Part shown: piece after piece, positions 24,364 through 32,683 of the stretch
Numbering within the stretch: the stretch's first letter is position 1
Layout: each line of letters begins with the position of its first letter
NCBI GenBank assembly: GCA_025059745.1
Contig: JANXDH010000006.1
Coordinates: forward strand, 67,343-127,724
DNA: 60,382 bases
Direction: 5' to 3'
DNA from: Aigarchaeota archaeon
Lineage (GTDB): Archaea; Thermoproteota; Nitrososphaeria_A; Caldarchaeales; Calditenuaceae
The notes under the pieces: model-generated
What the model was told of the DNA's origin: nothing
Seen by the model: the letters and a program-made list of their open reading frames with translations, nothing else
Database searches by the model: none
Translations under genes and position numbers: made by a program

Positions 24364-26172
24364 TTAGATGTTCTTTGCGACCACCCTGCCGCTCTTCTCG
24401 ACTTCTATTCTACCCGATGCCTGTAGGTTGTTGATGGTCCTCCAGAACACTTCCTCGCTCAGCCTACTATTCCTCAATAGATCGATTAAATTGCTCTCAC
24501 CGCCGCTCCTGATCAGCAGAGTCTCTATCGCGAAAGAGGCTTCAGATATAGCTGTGGTGGAGGCCGTTGCCAGTTTCTCTAGTTGAGTTACAGCTTCGCC
24601 GAACGCAGATGTTGGATCCTGATAGTATCTCGTTATCCTCTCAGTGACGTCCTCGATCTTGAGTATGTTGGACTTGGCCAGCCATTCGATATAAAGGGCC
24701 CTCTTGTGTAACTCGGTCAATAGCTCGTTGAGCTCGACCCCTATCCTCGAGGACATCTGCTGTAAGTGGTAGCTCTTCTCCAACTTCAGATTGAATTTGG
24801 AGGAGGGCTCATCGAACGATGTGATCTCATTGAACTCATCGTGCTTTATTATCTCCCAGCACCTCTTTACCCTCCTTACTGGGAGCCTGATATCTCCCCA
24901 GAACTTCTCCAGCGTCCTCTCTATCAGTATAACCGCATTGACCAGCGGTATGTTAGCTTGGTCTATCTCCATGGGCGGAGAGGTCAGCCGCGAGACAAGG
25001 GACGTTACGGATTCAGCGTGCACTGTAGTGAGACCGCCGTGTCCCGTAGCTATAGCTTGGAACAGCACGCTCGCCTCCTTCCCTCTCACCTCACCGACAA
25101 TAAGGTAATCCGGCCTGTACCTAAGACTGACCCTCACTAGATCGAAGAGCCCGATAGCAGAGGAAATCGTGCCCGTGAACCCGTAAGACTCACGCGTGAC
25201 CAGTCGGGTCCAGTTCTGATGCGTGATGTATATCTCGGGGGTCTCCTCTACCGTAACGATCTTGTGTGTGGGATAGAGGAGCGAACAGAGAGCGTTGAGC
25301 AGAGTAGTCTTCCCTGAGCCTGTGGCGCCTATTATCAGGATGCTAAACTTGTTCTCTAGCAGCAGCCACAAGTATGCGACCAGTTGAGAGGGTAGGACGC
25401 CGCTCCTGACGAGCTCGGCGATCGAGAATGGTTCCACCCTGAACTTCCTGATCGCGAAGGTGCCGCCCGATGGGGTGACCTCGTCACCATAGGTTGCGGC
25501 TATCCTGTGCTGTCCGGGTAATATCGCGTCGAGTATGGGGAAGGCCGTTGATATGTGTTTGCCGCTCCTGTGGGCCAGCATCACTATGTAGTCGTTGAGG
25601 ACCTCCCGTGACTCGAAGCTCAGGTTCGTCGGTAGTGATTCGTACCTCTTGTGAAAGACGTATATGGGGCGGTCTACGCCGTTACATGAGATGTCCTCGA
25701 TCTTGGGGTCCCTTAATATTGGTTCTAAATGTCCTAACCCGTTGAAGTTACGTGAGAGGTAATATCTTATCTTCCTCAGCTCGTCCTGGTTCAGACCCCT
25801 TATCAACCAGCCGTACTTCTTGAACGTCCTGTCGAGGAACTTGTTCAGTATTAATTGAGGGTCACTGTCATCGGGCGCGAGTTCTCTCGGATCTAGTTCG
25901 GCCTCTATCACCTCGCCTATCTCCTTCAGGGCCTCTAGTCCCCTAGGGGTGAGGGAGGGTTCTTCAACAAAGTAGACCGTTTGATTCTCCTCAGGTACAA
26001 TAGCAATGGTAACCTTAGCGAAGGGTTCTATAACCCAGTAGGACTCGATGGTTACTGCGTCACGCGGTAGACGTCTCCTAACTATCCCAAAGAAGCGCTC
26101 TTTCTCGGCCACCTGACCTTCAGACCTGACTATCCGATTTTGAGAACTGAGATATAACGTTTGAACGCTCAA
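24364..26172 (-). CDS. FlaI/GspE-type pilus assembly ATPase
   Basis: A 602-residue secretion ATPase. An N-terminal domain of about 150 residues leads into NFNGLGHLEPILRDPKIEDISCNG. The RecA-like core has Walker A IIGATGSGKTTLLNALC, an Asp-box around KIVTVEETPEIYI, Walker B DYLIVGEVRGKEASVLFQA and the His box GHGGLTTVHAES. A C-terminal extension of about 160 residues after the core carries helical repeats (LEKLATASTTAI...SEEVFWRTINNLQASGRIEVEKSGRV), the last part looking like a winged helix; this is longer than in archaellum FlaI. It is the third gene of the binding-protein operon, 28 nt after the lamin-tail gene. Confidence 0.9.
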   Translation of the reverse strand: MSVQTLYLSSQNRIVRSEGQVAEKERFFGIVRRRLPRDAVTIESYWVIEPFAKVTIAIVPEENQTVYFVEEPSLTPRGLEALKEIGEVIEAELDPRELAPDDSDPQLILNKFLDRTFKKYGWLIRGLNQDELRKIRYYLSRNFNGLGHLEPILRDPKIEDISCNGVDRPIYVFHKRYESLPTNLSFESREVLNDYIVMLAHRSGKHISTAFPILDAILPGQHRIAATYGDEVTPSGGTFAIRKFRVEPFSIAELVRSGVLPSQLVAYLWLLLENKFSILIIGATGSGKTTLLNALCSLLYPTHKIVTVEETPEIYITHQNWTRLVTRESYGFTGTISSAIGLFDLVRVSLRYRPDYLIVGEVRGKEASVLFQAIATGHGGLTTVHAESVTSLVSRLTSPPMEIDQANIPLVNAVILIERTLEKFWGDIRLPVRRVKRCWEIIKHDEFNEITSFDEPSSKFNLKLEKSYHLQQMSSRIGVELNELLTELHKRALYIEWLAKSNILKIEDVTERITRYYQDPTSAFGEAVTQLEKLATASTTAISEASFAIETLLIRSGGESNLIDLLRNSRLSEEVFWRTINNLQASGRIEVEKSGRVVAKNI

Positions 26173-26200
26173 GATCGGCGAAGAGCACCTAATATGCCCC

Positions 26201-27001
26201 CTATCTGTTCGGCTCTCCCCGGGTGCCCCGTCTCAGGTCCCAGATGTCCGATCCGTCAGGCACCCTCTGCAGTGTGAAGTCGTTCGAGAAGAGATCTGTG
26301 AGACCGCTATTTAGCACGCACGGCGTCCCGTTGATGTAGTGCTCCTGGGTGTCCCTGAGGATTATGCATGCGTTCGAGTTGGGGATGAAGTCACCGCTAC
26401 TCATCTCTATGACCACGTATCCGTTCGGCTGGATCACGGTGCCGTTGGGGATTGTCGTGAGGAGCATTATACCCGCGAAGAGCTTCCACCTGCCCACATT
26501 GACCGGGAAGCTGTTCGGGTTGTAGAGCTCGATCCACTCTCTAGATCCTGAGGGAGGGTTCGACTCGACCTCATTGATGATTATTGGTCTGGACTCGATA
26601 ATGCGCGTAGTGGTGAACGACTGAGTGTATGTAACGGTCGATATCGAGGTGTGGGTGGTTACCGATGTAGTCGTCACGCTGGTGGTCAAAGTCGTGGACG
26701 TGGTGACGGTGAGCCTGAGCATCTCCGTTAAGATAGAGGTTGTTGTCTGAAGCTGAGTCATAGTCTCCCTGATCGTCAGGAAAACCAAGGAGTTCTGAGT
26801 TAGTATGATCGGTGATGTCACGGTATAGTACACACTTCTGGTCTCAGTGGCATATACTGTAGAGATTTGGTCCCTTGAGAAAGCTGATGCGCCACCGATA
26901 AATCCCCCAAGGACTCCCACGGCTATAGCCACTATTATAATTACTGGCAGTAGTACTTTATGTCTCTCGCTCCTATAAGGGAACACGGATGACCCACCCA
27001 T
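26201..27001 (-). CDS. Membrane-anchored lamin-tail-domain protein with Thr-rich stalk
   Basis: A 266-residue protein. A short cytosolic basic N terminus leads to one membrane helix (VLLPVIIIVAIAVGVLGGFIGG, about residues 15-37). A Thr/Ser-rich stalk of about 100 residues follows (TVTTSTTLTTSVTTTSVTT), then a lamin-tail domain at about 135-245 with IIINEVESNPPSGSREWIELYNPNSFPVNVGRWKLF and NGYVVIEMSSGD. The domain is an Ig-like fold common in secreted archaeal and bacterial proteins, often next to surface or nuclease domains. The stalk is a likely O-glycosylation target. Its stop is 28 nt from the ATPase start and its start abuts the binding-protein stop, so it belongs to that operon. Confidence 0.8.
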   Translation of the reverse strand: MGGSSVFPYRSERHKVLLPVIIIVAIAVGVLGGFIGGASAFSRDQISTVYATETRSVYYTVTSPIILTQNSLVFLTIRETMTQLQTTTSILTEMLRLTVTTSTTLTTSVTTTSVTTHTSISTVTYTQSFTTTRIIESRPIIINEVESNPPSGSREWIELYNPNSFPVNVGRWKLFAGIMLLTTIPNGTVIQPNGYVVIEMSSGDFIPNSNACIILRDTQEHYINGTPCVLNSGLTDLFSNDFTLQRVPDGSDIWDLRRGTRGEPNR

Positions 27002-28855
27002 TTAAAGATGAGCATTTAAATGATGAGGGGAAACAGTCCGGGTCGTATTTTTACGAGAAAGTGGACGTATGACTCGACTAATACCTGTAGTTCTCCTGTA
27101 GTGCCTTATGCCCAGAGCTATCATGATGAGGATCCCCAATACCATCAGACCGGAGATGGCCGCGACGGTGACGTAGACCCACTCTGGCGCGATCTCTAAA
27201 TATCTCTCAACCACTCTCGTATGGGTCTCGTAGGAGGTTACCAGGACCTTCGTGGTCAACGTAGTGGTCACCCTCTCTATCAGCAGTAGTCTCTCATTAT
27301 GAGCCATGACACGGAGAATTGAGAACGGTGAGAGGGGATGCCACTGACCTATCTCATCGACAACTCCACTCCTGTAAGCGGTCAACCTTATCGACGCCAC
27401 CACGGGTATCAATGGCAGATCACGACTGAGGACGTTTCCTATAGTACTTATCAACCTCGCCCGGTAACTTGGGTCGATCTCGCTGTCTAACTGGTAGATC
27501 AGTGATGGAAGGAGGGGGTCGTTGTAGCGCGACCAGTTGGACCTGCCGGTAGGTGTCAATAGGTCCGCGTAGACCTCTCGCAGGTCATCTCCATAACCGA
27601 CCTCTAGGATCACCACATCGTAACCTCCCTGAGCGTAGTACTCCCCTAGCTTAGATGCATTTAGATTGATTTCGGTAACTCTGATCCCGAGGTCCTTGAG
27701 GGTCGAGGAGAAGTACCGTCCCACCTTGACCGCCCATGCACTATCAGACTGAACTCCGACCCTTATCATCAGCTCCTTATTGTGACCATCAACCCAGCGT
27801 CCGTCAGGGGTTCTGGTGTATCCTGCATCCCTGAGCAATGACGTTGCAACAGTAACGTTACGCTCGATTACGACGCTCCTCTCCCTCACGAGCCAGTTGA
27901 ATTTAGATGATAGGAGGTCGAGACCTATCAACTCCGCTGGACCGTCTAACACGTCGAGGAGTCTCCTCGTGTCCATCAACTGATAGATCGCCATCCTGAG
28001 AGCTCTATTACCAGTTAGTTCTCCCTTGACGTTGAAGAAGATCACTAACAACCGGTCACCGGCTATAGAGACTGGGACCGTCCTACCGTCTGTAAGTCGT
28101 TGCAGATCTACAGGCGAGAAGGGATAACCAGCCACTAGATCAATATCACCCCTTATCAGGCCGTCAATTAATGCCCCCGTAGCCGGGTAACTCCTCAGAC
28201 GCAGAATGAAGTTTTTTGATAACGGGTGTCTGTAGCTCTCAAAGGGAGCCAGTTCTACGATGTGACTCTCCGATCGGATGAGACGAAAAGGACCTGAACC
28301 TACGAGTCGCGGCAAGTTAGGACTTAATGGGTCCACGTTCTCGAATGAGCGACGCTGAACGATGGGGACCTTCGATAGGACCGATAGAGCCCTGTAAGCT
28401 TTGGGGGTGACTATCTCAAAAGTCCTCTTGTCTAGGACGTTCACGCTCTTGATGAGGTTCGAGAGGCCGTAGACGTCTAATCGGCTAGCGTACTTGGGCG
28501 AGGTGATTGTGGATAACGTGAATATCACGTCGTCCGAGGTGACCTCACTACCGTCGTGCCAGAGGGCCTTATCGGATAAACGAAACCTCAACCTGTCCCT
28601 CTCGATTGCCTCGTATTCTGCCAACCATGGCAATATCCGCCCATCCATCCCTATCGTCACCAGTGGTTCGTATATCAAGCATAGTATCGACAGGGAGGCT
28701 TCTCCCCTAGCAATGAACGGGTTGAGGCTAGCTTGCTCACCGTTTAAGCCCATCCTCAGGACGTTGGCGGTCTGGGACGCGGTGTTCGGCGTTGTTATAG
28801 TAATAAAGCCTACAATTATCAGGACAATGATTGTCAGGCTTTTAAGAGTGCCCAT
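27002..28855 (-). CDS. Family 5 (oligopeptide-type) solute-binding protein, membrane anchored
   Basis: A 617-residue protein with an N-terminal Sec signal helix (SLTIIVLIIVGFITIT), then the SBP_bac_5 fold: MGLNGEQASLNPFIARGEASL, WHDGSEVTSDDVIFTL, then PALRMAIYQLMD-like and LLRDAGYTRTPDGRW segments. A C-terminal membrane helix at about residues 569-592 (VYVTVAAISGLMVLGILIMIALG) is followed by a basic tail. The two-ended anchor is common in archaeal binding proteins. No permease or ABC ATPase lies nearby. Instead it heads an operon with a lamin-tail protein and pilus assembly genes, with a 0-nt gap to the next gene. Peptide or sugar ligands are both possible. Confidence 0.85.
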   Translation of the reverse strand: MGTLKSLTIIVLIIVGFITITTPNTASQTANVLRMGLNGEQASLNPFIARGEASLSILCLIYEPLVTIGMDGRILPWLAEYEAIERDRLRFRLSDKALWHDGSEVTSDDVIFTLSTITSPKYASRLDVYGLSNLIKSVNVLDKRTFEIVTPKAYRALSVLSKVPIVQRRSFENVDPLSPNLPRLVGSGPFRLIRSESHIVELAPFESYRHPLSKNFILRLRSYPATGALIDGLIRGDIDLVAGYPFSPVDLQRLTDGRTVPVSIAGDRLLVIFFNVKGELTGNRALRMAIYQLMDTRRLLDVLDGPAELIGLDLLSSKFNWLVRERSVVIERNVTVATSLLRDAGYTRTPDGRWVDGHNKELMIRVGVQSDSAWAVKVGRYFSSTLKDLGIRVTEINLNASKLGEYYAQGGYDVVILEVGYGDDLREVYADLLTPTGRSNWSRYNDPLLPSLIYQLDSEIDPSYRARLISTIGNVLSRDLPLIPVVASIRLTAYRSGVVDEIGQWHPLSPFSILRVMAHNERLLLIERVTTTLTTKVLVTSYETHTRVVERYLEIAPEWVYVTVAAISGLMVLGILIMIALGIRHYRRTTGISRVIRPLSRKNTTRTVSPHHLNAHL

Positions 28856-28883
28856 CCTTCTGTTTACAAAGTTCCACTAAAAT

Positions 28884-28891
28884 AATTAAAT
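28884..28891 (-). promoter_or_regulatory. TATA box for the binding protein-pilus operon
   Basis: ATTTAATT on the minus strand, 29 nt before ATG 28855. It is the only clear promoter for the four-gene minus-strand unit 28855-22588. Confidence 0.4.
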
Positions 28892-29022
28892 CTTAACCTG
28901 CCCGCATGGCCAAAGATCAATAGAAACACCTCATTGAGACGTATACAGACAAGTTCTACCGTTAGACATTATTTAAAATCGGCCGTTCTATGAGAAGTCC
29001 ATGCAAAAGACCGTACATTAGA

Positions 29023-29030
29023 TTTATATA
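29023..29030 (+). promoter_or_regulatory. TATA box for pilin 3
   Basis: TTTATATA, ending 25 nt before ATG 29056, a strong box with leaderless spacing. It is divergent from the binding-protein operon. Confidence 0.55.
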
Positions 29031-29055
29031 TTAGTTTATCCCCATACGGTTAAAG

Positions 29056-29475
29056 ATGATCCATACCAAAAACGTCAGAAGGTCAAGAGGCATAAGCCCG
29101 TTGATAGCGACGATAATACTAGTCGTGATAACGATAGTCCTCTCCCTTGGAGTGGCGTTCTGGTCTAACTCGCTAGTCTCGTCGTTCTCGAGTACAGAGA
29201 GGTTGGAGGTCAGGTTAATAGCGGTCTCGCCTACACTATTCCAGATGCAGCTAAAGAACGTGGGTAGCTTTGATATTCAGATCACCGATATACTGACGAT
29301 GACAAACGGCGTTCAAGTAACTAGATATACTGTGTGGGGAGGCCTTAGCGTATTAACTCCAGGTCAGACTGCGAGGGCGAGTTCGGCCCACGCTGTGCCG
29401 AGGGGTGCGTCCTTTGATGTCTGTGTAATAACCACATTAGGAAACACATATTGTGCGGTAGGTACCGTCCCCTAA
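29056..29475 (+). CDS. Type IV pilin-like protein 3
   Basis: A 139-residue protein with a class III signal: basic leader MIHTKNVRRSRG, then ISPLIATIILVVITIVLSLGVAFW as the assembly helix. The small beta-rich ectodomain has two Cys close to the C terminus (FDVCVITTLGNTYCAVG) that could form a disulfide. It is short and simple, so it is a candidate major pilin of the locus. A glycosyltransferase gene follows 8 nt later in the same direction, suggesting joint expression. Confidence 0.8.
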   Translation: MIHTKNVRRSRGISPLIATIILVVITIVLSLGVAFWSNSLVSSFSSTERLEVRLIAVSPTLFQMQLKNVGSFDIQITDILTMTNGVQVTRYTVWGGLSVLTPGQTARASSAHAVPRGASFDVCVITTLGNTYCAVGTVP

Positions 29476-29483
29476 CCTGAAAG

Positions 29484-30467
29484 ATGCCTTTACAAGAGGG
29501 AAAGTTCGATACAGACGACTGTTTTATAACGTTTCGTAACGAAGTCGAGGGGCCACTAGTTAGCGTAATAATAGCGAGTAGGAACGGGAAAGTAAGATCT
29601 CTTGATAGGTTGATGGCGGGAGATCTCATCGAGGTCATAGTCGTCAGGGGGAGGTCTCCTGGAATGAACAGGAACATCGGTGCCATAGTGAGTAAGGCGG
29701 AATACCTGGCCTTTATCGATGATGATGCCGTAATGGACTCGCATACTTTACTGAAATGCCTTAGACACTTCTCAGACGGGAACGTAGGGGTCGTCGGTGG
29801 CCCAAACTTAACGATGGAGAATTCAACGCTCTGGGAGAGGGTGAGTGGATACGCATTGGCTTCACCCCTGGGTAGCTCGACGATGAGGTGGAGGTACAGC
29901 GCCATGCGGGGAATCGTCAAAACAGATGAGAGGGCTTTGACCAGTTGTAACCTCATTATAAGGAGGGGCGTCTTCTTCGCCGCAGGGGGTTTCCCAGAGA
30001 AGATCTATCCTGCAGAGGAGAACGTATTGCTCCATAGGATCTCGAGACTCGGTTACACACTGATCTATGACTCAGAGTTCGTCGCCTATCATAAGAGGCG
30101 CGGATCCCTCATTGGTCACATAGTTCAGGTATTCAGATATGGAAGGGGACGAGCGATGATGCTGAAGGTTTGTCCGGATGCGTTCAAACCCATATTTGTA
30201 ATGCCCTCAATAGGACTCATCACGATTTGCAGCACGCTCACCTTAGCATCGATCGGGGCCCTTTCACTGCTGATCCCCCTCACGCTGCTCTCGACATACC
30301 TCTCCGCTACGGCTTTTGAGTCCATCAGAACGTCCATCGTTAACCGAGATCTAAGGGCACTACCTGCATTGATGATACTGATGCCGCTACACCACTTAGC
30401 CTACGCTTTAGGGTTCACAAGGGGCCTACTCTCAAGGAAGGTTGATGGACGTAAGGGCCTGGGATAA
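29484..30467 (+). CDS. Family 2 glycosyltransferase with C-terminal membrane helices
   Basis: A 327-residue GT-A enzyme. LVSVIIASRNGK starts the nucleotide-sugar fold, and FIDDDAVMD near residue 77 is the metal-binding DxD. NLIIRRGVFFAAGGFPEKIYPAEENVLLHRISRLGY carries the acceptor/catalytic ED-like motif. Two membrane segments follow near residues 235-270 and 295-310. It probably transfers a sugar to a lipid-linked or surface acceptor at the cytosolic face. Its position 8 nt after pilin 3 makes pilin or stalk glycosylation an attractive but unproven role. Confidence 0.85.
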   Translation: MPLQEGKFDTDDCFITFRNEVEGPLVSVIIASRNGKVRSLDRLMAGDLIEVIVVRGRSPGMNRNIGAIVSKAEYLAFIDDDAVMDSHTLLKCLRHFSDGNVGVVGGPNLTMENSTLWERVSGYALASPLGSSTMRWRYSAMRGIVKTDERALTSCNLIIRRGVFFAAGGFPEKIYPAEENVLLHRISRLGYTLIYDSEFVAYHKRRGSLIGHIVQVFRYGRGRAMMLKVCPDAFKPIFVMPSIGLITICSTLTLASIGALSLLIPLTLLSTYLSATAFESIRTSIVNRDLRALPALMILMPLHHLAYALGFTRGLLSRKVDGRKGLG

Positions 30468-30646
30468 CTCTCTGACCACTTGAGGGTTTCGAGGTATTAT
30501 TCTACATGGTAGAGCATAGATATTATGACGTCAGGGGTTCACCGATAAAGAAGACGTAGAGACTGAGCTTGGTAGTACTAGTGATTATGTTAGATAGTGA
30601 CGTTTGCATGGTTTATCAGTTCGGGTGTTAATATCTGATCGGACCG

Positions 30647-32074
30647 ATGAGGGGGTGGTCGATTAGAAATCCAGTTCTCTGGAGAATCGTCCAGGCGCTC
30701 ATTCTAATCACAGTGCCGCTAACAATAAGGCTGGGAGTGTGGTTCACCCAAGTCGCTTCAACTCTAGGGTTGGCTACATGGGATATCGAGCTCTACCGGG
30801 ACATGGGCTCGTCGTTCGTCAGTAATTTCATCTCGGGTAACCTGACTGCCTACCCCATTGTAGGTAACCCTCCTCTCGGCCTCGCGTTCATAGGGGCCCT
30901 GCTCCCCCTGACTGAGAGGTTAGTGACACCGCCCATCGACGTGCTCTTGATCCCGATATTGTTCTCCGCGTTGACCTGCTGGATCATATATCTCGTGGGT
31001 AGCCGCTACTCTTGGAAGGTAGGACTCATTGCTTGGGGCCTGGTGTCTTTTGACCCGTACTCGATCCAGTTCTCTGCAACGTTCCTAGACCCTATAATGA
31101 ACTTCTTCATATCCATCGCGATATACCTGACCGTTAACGACTACCTCAGGTCTTTCAGGGGAGTTATACTCTTATCCTTTGTCCTATCTCTGGCTGTGAT
31201 AACCAAGTTAACCGCAGCGATCTTAGTCCTACTCTTCTCGGTCCTCTACGCCATTACTTTCAGGGAGTTCAAGAAGGGGCTGCTAATTTTGGTGGTCACT
31301 GGTGCACTGGCCTTCGGCCTTACCGTCCAGAACTGGACACTGGAGGGGTTGAGGGAGTTCTTTGTAGGCACGGGGAAGATGGTTGGGCCGGGTACACCGA
31401 CTTTCAATACTCTCAGATTGCCTGTTATCTTCGGCCCCTTCGACATAGGCATGTTGATAGCTTATCCGTGGTACCTCCTCACCTACCTTGGAATCGGTTA
31501 CATACACAGGAGCGTCCTGCCGTACGTCTCCCACATGCTCCTCCTAGTATTAGTGTTAGTATTGTCGTTAGTTTATCGGGGTGTCAAGTCCGATAGAACG
31601 CTCACGTTGTGGATGTCCGCGTCCATACTCAGCATCACGTTCCTGCCTCGTAACTACTGGACAGCTAACTGGGCAGAGGGGTTTGTCGTTGGTATAATAG
31701 CGAAACAGTTCTATCCGTATTACTTCTTAGTGACCCTACCGGCTTTATCGTTGTTTCTCGCTCACTTAATTGTTGGGAGAAGACAGACTGAGGGGGCTGA
31801 TGTCTCCTCGTGGAGTAAGCTACTTTGGGTGCCGATTCTATCGTTTGCGGCTTTGGCTCCGATACCGTTCGTTATGCTCAGCATGCGGATGCCCTACTGG
31901 GACTTCATCTTCACCCTCATATATAATTACTGGAAGGACAGCAGCTTCATAGTTGGTTATTACGCGTTCCTATTAACGGTAGTGATCCTGATATATCTAG
32001 TGGCCTTTGTAGTGATGATGATGCGGAGAATCTTCCGCTCACAGGAGCACCTTGATCAGACTGCCCTGACCTAA
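30647..32074 (+). CDS. GT-C fold membrane glycosyltransferase (PMT/ArnT-like)
   Basis: A 475-residue protein with about 11 membrane helices. The first external loop has acidic residues (WDIELYRDMGSSF), the place where GT-C enzymes keep catalytic Asp/Glu, followed by NPPLGLAFIGALL. It resembles the dolichyl-phosphate-mannose-protein mannosyltransferase/ArnT group, which moves sugars from polyprenyl phosphate to acceptors outside the cell. With the adjacent GT2 gene it may form a two-step surface glycosylation path for the Thr-rich proteins nearby. It overlaps a convergent gene by 36 nt. The 179-nt gap before it (30468-30646) holds only AT-rich promoter-like sequence. Confidence 0.75.
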   Translation: MRGWSIRNPVLWRIVQALILITVPLTIRLGVWFTQVASTLGLATWDIELYRDMGSSFVSNFISGNLTAYPIVGNPPLGLAFIGALLPLTERLVTPPIDVLLIPILFSALTCWIIYLVGSRYSWKVGLIAWGLVSFDPYSIQFSATFLDPIMNFFISIAIYLTVNDYLRSFRGVILLSFVLSLAVITKLTAAILVLLFSVLYAITFREFKKGLLILVVTGALAFGLTVQNWTLEGLREFFVGTGKMVGPGTPTFNTLRLPVIFGPFDIGMLIAYPWYLLTYLGIGYIHRSVLPYVSHMLLLVLVLVLSLVYRGVKSDRTLTLWMSASILSITFLPRNYWTANWAEGFVVGIIAKQFYPYYFLVTLPALSLFLAHLIVGRRQTEGADVSSWSKLLWVPILSFAALAPIPFVMLSMRMPYWDFIFTLIYNYWKDSSFIVGYYAFLLTVVILIYLVAFVVMMMRRIFRSQEHLDQTALT

Positions 32075-32323
32075 ACCGGACGGTCCTCCGGTTGATATTG
32101 CAGACGCCTCGAACTCCACTACCAACACGTCCCCCATCGCGTCGATCACTCTGCCCCTCCAGACGACGCCCTTGAAGTCCTCGTAAGTCACCTCGTGGTT
32201 AATCAGGGCAGTTATGTCGTCGAAGTCGGTCTGGGCGGTGGGTTGGGCTAGGACGCGCTCCTCTTCGTCGAATCCCACTACTATTGCGTCTATAGTGTTC
32301 TGGAGTTCGTCAGACATGGTCAC
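32039..32323 (-). CDS. Small conserved-looking beta-barrel protein, unknown function
   Basis: A 94-residue soluble protein. The N-terminal half is acidic/polar (DELQNTIDAIVVGFDEEERV). The C-terminal half (VTYEDFKGVVWRGRVIDAMGDVLVVEFE) has the alternating strand pattern of a small SH3- or OB-like barrel, followed by a Gly-rich loop and SLIKVLL. I do not recognise the family. The start is GTG 32323 or ATG 32317; a TATA-like ATTATATT about 25-30 nt upstream supports a leaderless start. Its last 36 nt overlap the convergent glycosyltransferase gene. It is downstream of the SWIM-protein gene with a 42-nt gap. Confidence 0.65.
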   Translation of the reverse strand: MTMSDELQNTIDAIVVGFDEEERVLAQPTAQTDFDDITALINHEVTYEDFKGVVWRGRVIDAMGDVLVVEFEASAISTGGPSGLGQGSLIKVLL

Positions 32324-32365
32324 TCGGTTAACCGATTGTTGAACTAATATAATTTTCCTTGATGG

Positions 32366-32683
32366 TCAGTCTATCATCTTCTCCCACGAGGTCCACTCCC
32401 TCATGAGTAGGTTGTACCAGGCGTCCTCCTCCTCTATCTCGTCGTACATACCTCGTTCCCTGGCTAACCTGACCGCATCTATGTGGTAGCAGGAGGGTTT
32501 GCCTCTGTGCAGGACTCTGAAGAAGTAATCGTCGCACGAGCAGTAGGGGACGTTGGGCAGGACCAGATACTCAAACTTTCTTCCCACGACGACCCACCTC
32601 GTTCTGCCGCTCGGTCTGAAGACGTACCGTTTCACCTTCAGCTCGGATACCAACCTATCCGCGCTTCCGCTCTCAGGGTTCAT
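32366..32683 (-). CDS. SWIM zinc finger protein
   Basis: A 105-residue protein with a SWIM motif of form CxCx14CxH (YCSCDD...GKPSCYH) at about residues 52-72, preceded by a strand pair (YVFRPSGRTRWVVVGRKFEYLVL). SWIM domains bind DNA or protein; stand-alone archaeal ones are often linked to recombination or repair. Its ATG overlaps the phosphoesterase stop by ATGA, so the two are translationally coupled. No catalytic domain is attached. Confidence 0.85.
   Translation of the reverse strand: MNPESGSADRLVSELKVKRYVFRPSGRTRWVVVGRKFEYLVLPNVPYCSCDDYFFRVLHRGKPSCYHIDAVRLARERGMYDEIEEEDAWYNLLMREWTSWEKMID

Noticed and set aside
21488-30467. Archaellum operon
   Set aside because: No arlB array of archaellins and no arlC/D/E, F, G or H genes; only ATPase, platform and diverse pilin-like proteins are present, so a pilus-like system is a better description.
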